Positions 26,498 through 35,639 of a stretch of DNA of 64,000 bases are shown here, piece after piece (the stretch's first letter is position 1; each line of letters opens with the position of its first letter). The stretch comes from Streptomyces sp. S465 (GTDB lineage: Bacteria; Actinomycetota; Actinomycetes; Streptomycetales; Streptomycetaceae). The position numbers were made by a program, and so were the translations under genes. A model generated the notes under the pieces. That model saw only the letters and a program-made list of their open reading frames with translations. It was not told the origin of the DNA and did not search any database. The stretch spans positions 9,480,001 through 9,544,000 of the forward strand of contig NZ_CP114036.1 of assembly GCF_026898115.1 (NCBI RefSeq), written 5' to 3'.

Positions 26498-27754
26498 ATG
26501 ACCACTCGCTCGACCGGACAGAGCTGGGCCCTGGACATTGCCCTGGCTCAGGGCGGCTTCGACGCCCTGCACCCCCAGGCCAAGGGCACCTTGGAGCAGC
26601 TCGGCCACGACCACACCGACTTCGACAAGGTCTTCGACCTGGTCGGCAGCGGCGCCATGCTGCCCAAGGCCTGGGCGACGGTGGCCGGACAGGCCGAAGA
26701 GCGCGCCGCCCACCACGAGCAGGGCGGTTTCCGCCAGACCGCTGCAGACCTGTACCTGCGCGCCGCGGTGATGTGGGGCCGCGCCCAGTACTCGATCTTC
26801 GACGCCACCGACCCGCGCAAGCTCGCCTTCCGCGAGCGCGCCAACCACTGCGTCGAGCGCCTCGGCGCACTGCGCGAGCACCGCGTACGCCGCGTCGTGC
26901 TGGACTTCGAGGGCGGGCAGATCTTCGGCCTGCTGCACCTGCCCGCCGGCGAAGTCACCGCCGCCCCCGCCGTCATCCTCGGCCCCGGCATGGACATGAT
27001 CAAAGAAGATTACATCTACGCCGCGGAGCGCTACTACACCTCCCGCGGCATTGTCGCCCTGTCCATCGAAGGGCCCGGCCAGGGGGAGACCCGCGCCAAC
27101 GGACTGACCGTCGACCTGACCAACTACGAGCGCGCCATCAGCCGCTACATCGACCACCTGGCCTCACTCCCGCAGGTCGACCCGACACGGATCGGCATGT
27201 TCGGCATCTCCATGAGCGGCTACTGGGGCTCGCGCGCCGCCGCCACCGACCCGCGCCTGTCCGCACTGGCCGCCTTCGAGGCCGTCACCGGCGACTTCAC
27301 CACCATCTTCGAGCGCGCCCAGCCGACCTTCAAGAACAACTACATGTACATGGCCGGCTACACCGACGAGGACGCCTTCGACCGCGACCTGGCCGCCCAC
27401 ATGCCACTCGGCGACCTCGTCGAGGACATCACCTGCCCCGTCCTGTACGGCATCGGCGAGTTCGACGAGCTCACGCAACTCGAGCAGGCCCTGGCCAGCT
27501 ACGAGAAGGTCCGCGCACCGAAGGAGATGCGCGTATACGAGGACGAGTTCCACCCCCTGGGCGGCACCGCGGCCGAAGTATTCCGCTTCGGCGCCGAATG
27601 GCTCGGGCGCGCCCTGAACGGCGAACTGCGCGAACCCGGCCGCGACGTACGCCACTACGTCCACCGCGACGGACGCACCACCGACCACACCGCCAACCCC
27701 ACCTGGTGGCTCAACACCACCCCCGCCCAGGTCACCAACGCCCGCAACGCCTGA
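26498..27754 (+). CDS. Alpha/beta hydrolase (FrsA/DUF1100-like)
   Basis: A 418-residue serine hydrolase with an N-terminal helical part (1-130) and a C-terminal alpha/beta fold. The nucleophile elbow is GMFGISMSGYWGS, the oxyanion region is ILGPGMDMIKEDY, and the likely His is in EDEFHPLGG. This layout matches FrsA-like esterases and 2,6-dihydroxypseudooxynicotine hydrolase-type C-C hydrolases. The start at 26498 follows GGAAGG; an earlier start lies in the operator region. It is controlled by the divergent MarR protein; the substrate is unknown. Confidence 0.82.
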   Translation: MTTRSTGQSWALDIALAQGGFDALHPQAKGTLEQLGHDHTDFDKVFDLVGSGAMLPKAWATVAGQAEERAAHHEQGGFRQTAADLYLRAAVMWGRAQYSIFDATDPRKLAFRERANHCVERLGALREHRVRRVVLDFEGGQIFGLLHLPAGEVTAAPAVILGPGMDMIKEDYIYAAERYYTSRGIVALSIEGPGQGETRANGLTVDLTNYERAISRYIDHLASLPQVDPTRIGMFGISMSGYWGSRAAATDPRLSALAAFEAVTGDFTTIFERAQPTFKNNYMYMAGYTDEDAFDRDLAAHMPLGDLVEDITCPVLYGIGEFDELTQLEQALASYEKVRAPKEMRVYEDEFHPLGGTAAEVFRFGAEWLGRALNGELREPGRDVRHYVHRDGRTTDHTANPTWWLNTTPAQVTNARNA

Positions 27755-27760
27755 CCCCGC

Positions 27761-27796
27761 TATCGGGGCGCCCCACCCACAAGGGCCGCCCCGATA
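27761..27796 (+). terminator. Hairpin after hydrolase gene
   Basis: TATCGGGGCG and CGCCCCGATA pair perfectly across a 16-base loop, starting 6 bp after the hydrolase stop. No T-run follows. Confidence 0.6.
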
Positions 27797-28115
27797 CCGC
27801 ACCCCACGACACCGCCAGAACCCGGCCGGCCCGGCCTTGACGACACCACAGCAACAACGTCAGAGCCGCGCAGTGCGGGGACCGCGGATCGACCTCGAAC
27901 AGGGCGGAATGGCGGGCGGCAGGTATGGGCATGCGCCGGTCGGTCGTAGGCGCGATGGGGTCCGTCGCCGGGGCCGGGGTCCTTGACCGGTTGCTCGACT
28001 TCGGCGGGACTGGAAGGGGCAAGTCGCTTCAACGATCCCGAGGCCAGGAGCCCACCGCCTCGGGGCCATTGACCGTCAAGCGCTGCAAGGGGTGTTGCCT
28101 GGGCAGAAGCGGAAG
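27797..28115. other. Intergenic region, no supported gene
   Basis: About 320 bp between the convergent hydrolase and LLM oxidoreductase genes. Frames on both strands are Arg/Pro-rich with no recognisable protein. Confidence 0.5.
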
Positions 28116-29147
28116 TCAGGCCACCCACTCCTTGAGTTGGCGCACGAGTCCGGCGGGGTCGTCGCCGGTCGGGGTCACCTGGAGATTGGTGACGCCGGAC
28201 TCGCGGAAGGCTTCGATCCGCTCCCGGACGTAAGAGGCCGGACCGACGAGGTTGGTCTGTTCAAGGAGTGGGAATGGGACCTTGGCCTCGGCTTCCTTCT
28301 TCTTGCCGGCGAGGTAGAGGTCCTGGATCTCCTTGGCCTCGGCTTCGTAGCCGTAGCGTCGGACGAGGTCGTTGAAAAAGTTCTTGCCGCGGGCGCCCAT
28401 GCCTCCGATGTAGAGCGCGAGTATCGGCCGCGCGAGGTCGAGTATCTCCTTCACGTCCTCGCCGATGGCGACGATGCCACCGGCGACGACCTCCAGGGGC
28501 GCGAGGTTCTCGGAGCGCTTCGCGGTTCCCGCGGCGAGCGCGTCGCCCCATACCCCGGCGGCGCCCTCGGGGGAGTACAGGAAAGGCAGCCAGCCGTCGG
28601 CGTACTCCGCCGCGCCTTCGACTGATTTCGGTCCCAGCGCGGCGATGTAGAGCGGAACCGAGGGGCGTAGCGGCTTGGTCATGATCTTCAGCGGCTCACT
28701 GAGACCGGTGCCCTGACCGGCTGGGAGAGGGATCTCGAAGGAGTGGCCGCTGTAGTCGACCGTCTCGCGCCGCAGGGCCGCGCGGATGATCTCGACGGTC
28801 TCCTTGGTACGGCCGGTCGACTGTACGAAGGGCAGGCCGTGCCACCCTTCGATGATCTTCGGGTTGGAGGCGCCGAGGCCGATGATGGCGCGACCACCGG
28901 ACACGCTGTCGAGGCCGGCCGCAGTCGACGCGAGCATGGTCGGGGTGCGGGAGTAGACGTTGAGGATGGCTGCGCCGATCTCCACGCTCGAGGTGCGGGC
29001 CGCCAGGTAGCCCATCAGGGTCGGCGAGTCGTAGCCGTACCCCTCGGCGACCCAGACGGTGTCGAGCCCGGCGGCCTCAAGCCGAGTAATGTGGTCAGCG
29101 GCCTCGTGCGGGTCTGTGCCGTAGGTGAGCATCGTTGAGATCTTCAT
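28116..29147 (-). CDS. LLM class flavin (F420)-dependent oxidoreductase
   Basis: A 343-residue luciferase-like monooxygenase fold protein, TIM barrel. Seen are GLDTVWVAEGYGYDSPTLMGYLA-type N-terminal strands, VEIGAAILNVYSRTPTMLA, GRAIIGLGASNP, and PLYIAALGPKSVEGAAEYADG, all typical of the F420-using branch found in actinobacteria. MKISTML at 29147 is preferred over two upstream Met codons. It is the last gene of a minus-strand cassette with an SDR, an amidohydrolase and a CoA ligase, so it likely carries out one redox step in that pathway. Confidence 0.86.
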   Translation of the reverse strand: MKISTMLTYGTDPHEAADHITRLEAAGLDTVWVAEGYGYDSPTLMGYLAARTSSVEIGAAILNVYSRTPTMLASTAAGLDSVSGGRAIIGLGASNPKIIEGWHGLPFVQSTGRTKETVEIIRAALRRETVDYSGHSFEIPLPAGQGTGLSEPLKIMTKPLRPSVPLYIAALGPKSVEGAAEYADGWLPFLYSPEGAAGVWGDALAAGTAKRSENLAPLEVVAGGIVAIGEDVKEILDLARPILALYIGGMGARGKNFFNDLVRRYGYEAEAKEIQDLYLAGKKKEAEAKVPFPLLEQTNLVGPASYVRERIEAFRESGVTNLQVTPTGDDPAGLVRQLKEWVA

Positions 29148-29167
29148 GGTCCGCTTCATCAAGGGCC

Positions 29168-29968
29168 TCACTTCGACGCCGGCGAGTCGAAGCTTGCGCC
29201 CATGCCGATGCCGACGCCACCGTCAACCGGGATCACCGCGCCGGTGACGAATCGCGCGTTGGGTGACACGAGCGCACCGACCAGGTCGGCAAACTCGCGG
29301 GGCTCCCCGATGCGTCCCATCGGTACCCCGTTCCCGAGGCCGGCCTTGGACAGCTCAGGCTGCCGTTCCAGCATCCCGCCCAGCAGGGCGGTGTCGAAGA
29401 ATCCGGACAGCAGAGTGTTGACGTTGATGTCCTGCCTGGCGACCTCCAGGGCGAGGGTCTTGGCGTAGCCGATCACCGCCGACCACACGCTGACGGGCGC
29501 CGCCATGCCGACGGCCGGGCGCTCGACGACGCCGGAGACCACGTTGAGGATGCTGCCGCCTTCGGTGGTCATGTACGGCAAGGTGGCTCGCACAGATCTG
29601 ACGACGTAGAAGAAGTGGCGCTCGAAGGCCTTCAGCCACGCCTCGTCGGTGAGCTCGGAGATGCGCCGGATCGGCGGTCCGCCGTCGTTGGTGACCAGAA
29701 CGTGAACGGCTGGACCGAACCGCTCAAGGGTCGAGGCGGTGACGCGCTCGATGTCGGTGTCGGCCGAGCAGTCGGCGGCCAGCCCGAGGACTTTCTCCTC
29801 GCCGTATGCGCCGGCAAGCCGTTGCGCGGCGGCTGTGACCTTCTCCGCGCGTCGCGCGAAGATCGTGACATTGGCGCCTTCCTTCAGAAGACGATCGGCG
29901 ATGGCGTATCCGAGGCCGTCGCTGCCGCCGCCGACGATCGCGACCTTGCCGGTCAGTCCGACGTCCAT
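29168..29968 (-). CDS. SDR family oxidoreductase, divergent active site
   Basis: A 266-residue Rossmann-fold protein. The cofactor motif is IVGGGSDGLGYAIA near residue 11, the NAG-type motif is altered to NDGG, and the catalytic Ser is in LNVVSGV (S145). The usual Tyr-x3-Lys is not in place: the region reads VSVWSAVIGYAKTLA, with Trp162 and Ile166 at those positions and a Lys at 170. This resembles a divergent SDR subgroup with an 'LSN..R..V.G..K' motif. C-terminal FVTGAVIPVDGGVG is normal. It sits between the LLM oxidoreductase and amidohydrolase genes. Confidence 0.83.
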   Translation of the reverse strand: MDVGLTGKVAIVGGGSDGLGYAIADRLLKEGANVTIFARRAEKVTAAAQRLAGAYGEEKVLGLAADCSADTDIERVTASTLERFGPAVHVLVTNDGGPPIRRISELTDEAWLKAFERHFFYVVRSVRATLPYMTTEGGSILNVVSGVVERPAVGMAAPVSVWSAVIGYAKTLALEVARQDINVNTLLSGFFDTALLGGMLERQPELSKAGLGNGVPMGRIGEPREFADLVGALVSPNARFVTGAVIPVDGGVGIGMGASFDSPASK

Positions 29969-30909
29969 CACTGAACTCCGATCGAGGTGAGGAAGGTCTC
30001 GGCGTTGCCGGAGAACACGTCGTCGAGGATGTCGGAGGAGAAGCCCTCCTCGCGCCACTCCTCGACCAGTCTCTCGTGGGTGAGCATCGGGTAGTCGGCT
30101 CCGAAGAAGACCTTCTTGCGCAGCCGCCTGCCGATCTCGTGCTTGAGTTCGTCGGGGAAATAGCGCGGTGACCAACCGTGGAGTTCCATCCACACGTTCG
30201 CCTTGTGCAGTGCGACCGCGATCATCTCCGACTGCCAGGGCCACGCCACCCGAGCCGCGATCACGTTCAGATCGGGATGCTTGGCCGCGATGCGGTCGAC
30301 GTAGCGGGGGTGGCAGCCCTCGAGGGTGATGCCCATGCCTCCGCGGGTGCCGGCCCCGGTGGCCGACATGCCGACATGGACCAGGACGGGACGGTTGGCC
30401 TCGATGCACATGTTCAGACAGGTCTCCCATTCCGGCTGGTCGGGTGTCCCGGCCGGTGTGAACGAGTGGACCGTCAGTCCGACGAGTCCCGTCCCCTCGC
30501 TCAGGCAGCGCTCGAGTTCCTTGACATGAGCTGGTTGCGTGGGATCGATGCCGATCCAGTTGCCGAGTACGACGTCGGGGTGCCTGCGCGCATAGTCGAA
30601 GGCGTAGTCATGCTGGTCGCGTAGTGCACCGGCGTCCATGGTGTGGGTGAACGCGAAGTCGAGCATCGCCTTGACGTTGGCGCGGCGGAACTGGACGGCC
30701 TGCTCCTCCTCGCTGACGAAGCTCATGCCCCACTTGAAGTAGCCCTGCAGGGCCTCGCGGTCTTCGGCGGTCTCGTACGGGCTTCCCTTCCACCCTCGCT
30801 CTGTGCCCCAGTGGGAGTGGAAGTCGATCAGTCGGGCTGGCGGTACGTTCACACTGAGTGCCTTTCGTGTAATGGCCATGGGAAGGGCATCGGGATGGTC
30901 AGTGGACAT
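29968..30909 (-). CDS. Amidohydrolase family protein (ACMSD-like)
   Basis: A 313-residue metal-dependent TIM-barrel hydrolase or decarboxylase of the amidohydrolase-2 group. The metal-binding HxH is in LIDFHSHWG, a third His in PVLVHVGMS, and the late Asp in KVFFGADYPMLT. Relatives decarboxylate aromatic acids or open lactones. Start is either ATG 30909, which overlaps the CoA ligase stop, or MAITRK at 30879. The shared base with the SDR start at 29968 shows coupling. It probably acts on a product of the ligase pathway. Confidence 0.84.
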   Translation of the reverse strand: MSTDHPDALPMAITRKALSVNVPPARLIDFHSHWGTERGWKGSPYETAEDREALQGYFKWGMSFVSEEEQAVQFRRANVKAMLDFAFTHTMDAGALRDQHDYAFDYARRHPDVVLGNWIGIDPTQPAHVKELERCLSEGTGLVGLTVHSFTPAGTPDQPEWETCLNMCIEANRPVLVHVGMSATGAGTRGGMGITLEGCHPRYVDRIAAKHPDLNVIAARVAWPWQSEMIAVALHKANVWMELHGWSPRYFPDELKHEIGRRLRKKVFFGADYPMLTHERLVEEWREEGFSSDILDDVFSGNAETFLTSIGVQ

Positions 30910-32494
30910 TGCGGGTCGAGTCGGACCAGAACGGCGCGCGCAGGCGCTTCTTGTCGATCTTTCCCACCGGCGTGGCGGGAAGTGAGTCCACGACCACGAC
31001 CTTCTTGGGCGCGTACATCGATCCCTTGACCTGCTTCACGTGGGACTGGAGCGCGGGAATGTCGACCTGTCGCCCCGGTCGCGGGACCACGAACGCGGTG
31101 ACGATTTCGCCCCAGCGGCTGTCCGGCACGCCGATGACGGCGGCTGAGCCCACCGAAGGGTGCGTTGTCAGGACGGCCTCGACCTCGCTGGCGTAGATGT
31201 TGAAACCGCCCGAGATGATCATGTCCTTCTTACGGTCCACGATGTAGATCAGGCCCTCGGCGTCCTGGCGGGCGAGGTCCCCGGTGTGGAGCCATCCCCC
31301 CTTGAGTGCCGCTTCTGTCTCGTCGGGGAGGTTCTTGTAGCCCTGCATCACCCCGCGGCTCTGCATGGCGATCTCGCCCACCTCGCCCAAAGGAACGTCG
31401 TGGCCGTCGTCGTCGATGAGCCTGATGCGGTTGCCGACCACCGGACGGCCACAGGAGGCGAGTTGCTCAAGGCTCGCGGTCTCGTGTGCGGCCTTGGTCA
31501 GGACCGTCCCGATGCCGGCCGACTCCGTCTGCCCGTAGACCTGGGAGAAGACCGGACCGATCCGCTCGCGAGCCTCCGCCAGGCGCACCGGCGACATCGG
31601 TCCGGTGGCGTACCAGATGACCTCAAGGCTGGAGAGGTCTCTGGTCTCCGGACGCTCCTGATCCAACAAGGTGTAGATCATCGTCGGAATGCCGTTCACA
31701 CAGTTGATGTGCTCGGCCTCGACAACGTCGAGGAACCGGCTGGGTTCGAAGCCCTGCTCGATCACGACCGTGCCGCCACGCAGCAGTACAGGGATGACGG
31801 CCAGCCCCGCCGCGTGGGTGAGCGGGGCCGCTGCCAGGTACCGCGGGAGGTGTGGCTGCTCGAAGTCGGCCATGTGCGCATAGACCATCTGCACCATCGA
31901 CCGATGAGGCTGCATCACGCCCTTGGGTCTGCCGGTCGTCCCCCCGGTGTACTGCAGCCAGGCGACATCCATCTCCGTCGCCGGACCACGGTCGAGCGAT
32001 CGAACCGCCGGGGGCTCGCCCTCGGGCGGACCACCGGCGGCGGGGACCACCACCAGGTGGCGCAGGGAGTCGACCTCGCCGAGGACCTGGCGTCCATGCT
32101 CCTTCAGGGGCGCGGTCACCACCAGCACCGCGGCCTCCGCGTCCTCGCAGACGGTGATGTGGTCCGTGACCGAGGCCAGGGTCTGCAGCCCGGTGAAGCG
32201 GCCGCCCAAGAGATACGTCGCGGCCTGGACGATCCATGATTCAGGCATGTTCGGACTGAGCATCGTGACCCCCACCCCGAGCCCCACTCCCCGACGGGCC
32301 AGCGCGGCCACGTACTGCGAGAGAAGGTCCCTCACGTGCGCATAGGTCAGTCGCCGATCACCGGCCACGAAGGCCTCGGACGAGCTGTGCCGGCTGAGCG
32401 CCTGCATGATCAGGTCACCTAGCGTGACTCCGGAGGATGCCGTCGTGGCGGCTGCCGAAGCCGCAGGGCCGTGACCCGGAAGGTGGTGAGACAT
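30899..32494 (-). CDS. AMP-dependent acyl/aryl-CoA ligase
   Basis: A 531-residue ANL-superfamily enzyme that adenylates a carboxylic acid and transfers it to CoA. Core motifs are all present: A3 LQYTGGTTGRPKG, A5 SQVYGQTESAG, A7 GGWLHTGDLAR, A8 IVDRKKDMIISGGFNIYASE and the catalytic Lys in TPVGKIDKKR. It resembles long/medium-chain and aromatic acid ligases; the acid cannot be predicted. It is the first gene of the four-gene cassette and is followed with overlap by the amidohydrolase. Confidence 0.9.
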   Translation of the reverse strand: MSHHLPGHGPAASAAATTASSGVTLGDLIMQALSRHSSSEAFVAGDRRLTYAHVRDLLSQYVAALARRGVGLGVGVTMLSPNMPESWIVQAATYLLGGRFTGLQTLASVTDHITVCEDAEAAVLVVTAPLKEHGRQVLGEVDSLRHLVVVPAAGGPPEGEPPAVRSLDRGPATEMDVAWLQYTGGTTGRPKGVMQPHRSMVQMVYAHMADFEQPHLPRYLAAAPLTHAAGLAVIPVLLRGGTVVIEQGFEPSRFLDVVEAEHINCVNGIPTMIYTLLDQERPETRDLSSLEVIWYATGPMSPVRLAEARERIGPVFSQVYGQTESAGIGTVLTKAAHETASLEQLASCGRPVVGNRIRLIDDDGHDVPLGEVGEIAMQSRGVMQGYKNLPDETEAALKGGWLHTGDLARQDAEGLIYIVDRKKDMIISGGFNIYASEVEAVLTTHPSVGSAAVIGVPDSRWGEIVTAFVVPRPGRQVDIPALQSHVKQVKGSMYAPKKVVVVDSLPATPVGKIDKKRLRAPFWSDSTRNVH

Positions 32495-32584
32495 GCCTCA
32501 AAGCGTGGCCGCCGAGCGGGCGGGCGTGCCACCGATGTTCCGCCCCGAATTTCGGATAACCCGCCAGGCCGGCAGAGGCAGTGC

Positions 32585-33361
32585 TCAGCCGTGAGCTGCA
32601 CCCGCTGTGGAGCGGTAGCGACCGGGCGTCTGGCCGACGAGATCGGTGAAGGCGCTGATGAAGCTGCCGGGATTCGCCCAGCCAAGTCGGATCGCCGTCT
32701 CGGTGACCGAGGTACCTTCACAGAGTTCGAGCAGCGCTCGCTGAATCCGCAGCAGCGTGCGCCACTGATGGAAGCTCATCGACAGTTCGCTGCTGAACAG
32801 CCGACTGAGGGTCCGTTCGCTCGAGCCGGTTCGGTGCCCCAGCTCGGCCAGCGTCGCCGAAATGGCCGGGTCGGCGTGCAGCAGGTCGGTGACGGCCTTA
32901 AGGCGAGGATCGCTCGGCTCCGGCAGCCGTAGTGCCTCCTGCGGGGCGCGGATCAGCTCTGCGCCGATCACTGCGAGCAGCAGACGGCCACGCTCACTGG
33001 CGGCAGTCTCGTGCTCGCTGCTCATCGCCAGGTATGCCTCGCGCAGGAGCGCACTGGCCACGAAGACCGACGGCTCGGGCGGCAGTTCCTCGGACAGCGC
33101 TGCCGGAACCGGGAGCACGCGGACATCGGTCTCGCCGTAGGAGCGACTGCTGTGGACGTAGAAGGGCGGCACCCACGTGATGCGGTTGGCCGGCGCCACC
33201 CAGGTGCCGACCTTGGTCGTCGTGACGAGCGCCCCAGAGGCGGCGTACCTCAGCTGGCCGTAGTCATGAAAGTGCGCGGCGATGTCCTCACCGTGCGCCA
33301 TGGGCTCGCAGACCGGTGAATCGTCGGTCCAGAACACTGCCTGCTGCGCAACCTCAGTCAT
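32585..33361 (-). CDS. AraC family transcriptional regulator
   Basis: About 258 residues. The N-terminal cupin sensor has AAHFHDYGQLRYAASG and TWVAPANRITWVPPFYVH; the C-terminal double helix-turn-helix has ATLAELGHRTGSSERTLSRL and the signature WANPGSFISAFTDLVGQTPGRYR. This is the cupin-AraC (HTH_18) group of about 250-270 residues. It lies 90 bp upstream of the CoA ligase in the same direction and is the likely activator of that cassette. Confidence 0.87.
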   Translation of the reverse strand: MTEVAQQAVFWTDDSPVCEPMAHGEDIAAHFHDYGQLRYAASGALVTTTKVGTWVAPANRITWVPPFYVHSSRSYGETDVRVLPVPAALSEELPPEPSVFVASALLREAYLAMSSEHETAASERGRLLLAVIGAELIRAPQEALRLPEPSDPRLKAVTDLLHADPAISATLAELGHRTGSSERTLSRLFSSELSMSFHQWRTLLRIQRALLELCEGTSVTETAIRLGWANPGSFISAFTDLVGQTPGRYRSTAGAAHG

Positions 33362-33409
33362 CAGCAAACAGCATAGCTCGCGTTTGGCGGGCCATCAGAA
33401 TAGGAGATG

Positions 33410-33480
33410 AGGAATCCAGTAACGCGCCCGTGAGGGTCCACTCCGCGTCGCTCATGTCCGAGGCGTACCGGGGCCGGCGC
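33410..33480 (-). mobile_element. IS transposase N-terminal scrap
   Basis: A short minus-strand stretch reading RRPRYASDMSDAEWTLTGALL, the typical start of IS5-family (DUF4096-type) transposases. Nothing else of the element is present. A similar scrap on the plus strand occurs at 47529. Confidence 0.65.
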
Positions 33481-33830
33481 TGCGGCCGGTCGGCCGCATT
33501 CCCGAACCGATGGGCGAGACAGTCACATCCAGGTGTATTGACCACGAGCGTTGGTGACGGTGGCCAGTGCGGCCGAGGTGCCGGCCAGGCGACATGTTGC
33601 GGACGGAGAAGTCGGACGGAGGTTTTGGTGCCGATGCCGGGTGTGCCTGTGCCGTAGGGCGACCAATGGTCGAGCTGGGAGTCTGCGCTGCGCGTGCGCG
33701 CTCATCGACTTCGGCACCGAAGCGCCTGCTGGAGATTGAGGGTGCATTGCGAGCCAAGACCTCGAAGTTCGACACCCAGGGCGGGAGTTCATAGGGCTCG
33801 GGAGTTGTGGCGGTGCGTCATTGCGGGAGC
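33481..33830. other. Intergenic region, no supported gene
   Basis: About 350 bp after the IS scrap. Short plus-strand frames end in LLEIEGALRAKTSKFDTQGG, which looks protein-like, but I could not assign it; it may be another remnant. Confidence 0.4.
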
Positions 33831-34454
33831 TCAGCGTCCTGTCCGCGTGCCGTGGGGTGACAGGCCGAGCAGCGGGAGCCACACCGTGTCCACGATCTCG
33901 ACGATCTTCTCGTCCGGCACCGCCCCCATGGTCATCAGTATGTCGTGGCGCACCAAGTCGAAGGGCAGGTTCACCACGCGTTCGGAGCGAGGCGCATCCG
34001 TAAGCTCGCCGCGCTCGACGGCCCGGTCGACGAGCTGTGCGAAGGGGGGCGTCTGATCCGCAGGGCGCAGGCGGCTGCGCAGGTCGCTGAAGCTGGTGCC
34101 GGTCTCGCGGAAGTAGTCCGCCAGCTGGATGCGCAGGAGCATTACCGTGCGAGCCCGCTCGGCGTTGACCCTACGCAGGAGGGTGAGGGCGTCCTGGCGC
34201 AGGCTGCCGGTGTCAGGGATGTCGAGGGGATGCCAGTACCGGGTGAGTGTGGCGATGAGGAGGTCCTCGCGTTGCGGCCAGCGCCGATAGAGCACCGGTT
34301 TGCTGGTTCCGGCGCGTGCCGCGATGGCCTCGTAGGTGAAGCCGTTGTAGCCCAGCTCGACCAGCACCTCCCAGGCGGCATCGGTGATCGCGTTCTCCAG
34401 GGCGGCGCCCCTGCGCCGGGTGGCAGTGCCCTCCGTGCGCCGCTCACTCACCAT
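33831..34454 (-). CDS. TetR family transcriptional regulator
   Basis: A 207-residue TetR protein. The N-terminal helix-turn-helix is YEAIAARAGTSKPVLYRRWPQREDLLIATL, preceded by ITDAAWEVLVELGYNGFT. The C-terminal ligand domain has RTVMLLRIQLADYFRE and DLVRHDILMTMGAVPD. It is divergent from a quinone oxidoreductase-like gene 140 bp away and most probably represses it. Confidence 0.87.
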   Translation of the reverse strand: MVSERRTEGTATRRRGAALENAITDAAWEVLVELGYNGFTYEAIAARAGTSKPVLYRRWPQREDLLIATLTRYWHPLDIPDTGSLRQDALTLLRRVNAERARTVMLLRIQLADYFRETGTSFSDLRSRLRPADQTPPFAQLVDRAVERGELTDAPRSERVVNLPFDLVRHDILMTMGAVPDEKIVEIVDTVWLPLLGLSPHGTRTGR

Positions 34455-34506
34455 TACCCCCTATGTCCATGTTCATGATATTTCTCCATGCATTTAGATT
34501 CGCTTG

Positions 34507-34563
34507 CGTATCTTAACCTGCGGCTATACGCTCGGCATCGCAAGAAACGGCGCCGTATCTTAT
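34507..34563. promoter_or_regulatory. CGTATCTTA direct repeats, putative TetR site
   Basis: CGTATCTTA occurs at about 34507 and again at about 34554 within the AT-rich gap between the divergent TetR and oxidoreductase genes. The two copies could mark regulator contacts or promoter elements. Confidence 0.35.
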
Positions 34564-34594
34564 CGGTGCCGTGTGCCCCACAAAGGAAACGCAC

Positions 34595-35554
34595 ATGTCC
34601 ATGATCAATGCCGCGCTTGTGGAGTCCTTCGACGAGCCGCCGCACTTCCGCTCCATCCCCGCCCCCGAGGCCGCCCCCGGCCAGGAACTGGTGGACGTCC
34701 TCACCGTCGGCGTGCACCCCGCCACCCGCGGCATCGCCGCCGGCAAGCACTACACGAGTCCCAAGACATTGCCCGCCCTGGCGGGTGCGGACGCCGTCGT
34801 CCGCCGGGCAGACGGCAGCCTCGGCTACGTCATGGTCATGGGCGCCGGCACCCTGGCCGAGCGCATCGTCATCGATCCGGCCGCCGTCATCCCGGTCCCG
34901 GACGGAGCCGATCCCGCACTCCTGGTCGCCACCATGAACCCTGCCCTGTCCTCATGGACTGCGCTGCGCACGCGCGTCCCGTTCCAGGCCGGGCAGTCGG
35001 TTCTGGTGCACGGCGCGACCGGCAACGCCGGCTCGATGGCCGTCAAGGTCGCCAAGCACCTCGGCGCGGCGCGAGTGATCGCCGCCGGACGCAACCGCTC
35101 CCGCCTCGACGAACTCACGGACCAAGGCGCAGACGCTGTTGTTCAGCTCGTCCCCGACGAGGACGCCACCACGGCCGCGCTCGCCGAGGCCGCCGCAGAA
35201 GTCGACGTGGTCCTCGACTATGTGTGGGGGCCGCCCACCGAACTCGCCATGCGCGCCCTCCTCGGAGCGCGTACCCAGCACACCCGCCTGCTCGACTGGG
35301 TGCAGATCGGCGGCATGGGCGGAGACGCGATCACCCTGTCCGGGCACGCTCTGCGCTCCAACGCCTTCCGGATCCTGGGCAGCGGCTTCGGCTCAGTGGA
35401 CATGCAGGTCATACAGCGGGAGTTCACCGAACTCGTCGCCGCGATCGCCGCGGGCGGAATGGCCGTGCGCCCGTACCGGTTCCCGCTCGACCAGGTCGAG
35501 GCGGCCTGGGCTCACCAGGACGCACCCGGCGAGCGCACCGTCATCCTCCTGTAA
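34595..35554 (+). CDS. Zinc-independent quinone oxidoreductase-like MDR protein
   Basis: A 319-residue medium-chain dehydrogenase/reductase. The NADPH-binding motif is VLVHGATGNAGSMAVKVAKHLGA near residue 135. Zinc-ligand Cys residues are lacking, as in quinone oxidoreductases/enoyl reductases. C-terminal FPLDQVEAAWAHQ is typical. ATG 34595 follows AAAGGAA. It is controlled in all likelihood by the divergent TetR, and may reduce a reactive quinone or enone. Confidence 0.85.
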   Translation: MSMINAALVESFDEPPHFRSIPAPEAAPGQELVDVLTVGVHPATRGIAAGKHYTSPKTLPALAGADAVVRRADGSLGYVMVMGAGTLAERIVIDPAAVIPVPDGADPALLVATMNPALSSWTALRTRVPFQAGQSVLVHGATGNAGSMAVKVAKHLGAARVIAAGRNRSRLDELTDQGADAVVQLVPDEDATTAALAEAAAEVDVVLDYVWGPPTELAMRALLGARTQHTRLLDWVQIGGMGGDAITLSGHALRSNAFRILGSGFGSVDMQVIQREFTELVAAIAAGGMAVRPYRFPLDQVEAAWAHQDAPGERTVILL

Positions 35555-35639
35555 CACGCCCGCCACCGGCTGCCCGGCTCGATTCCCGGCGTCGGCGGAG
35601 TGCTCGGCCACCGCGAGCACCGAGTCGCCGGGCAGTCAG

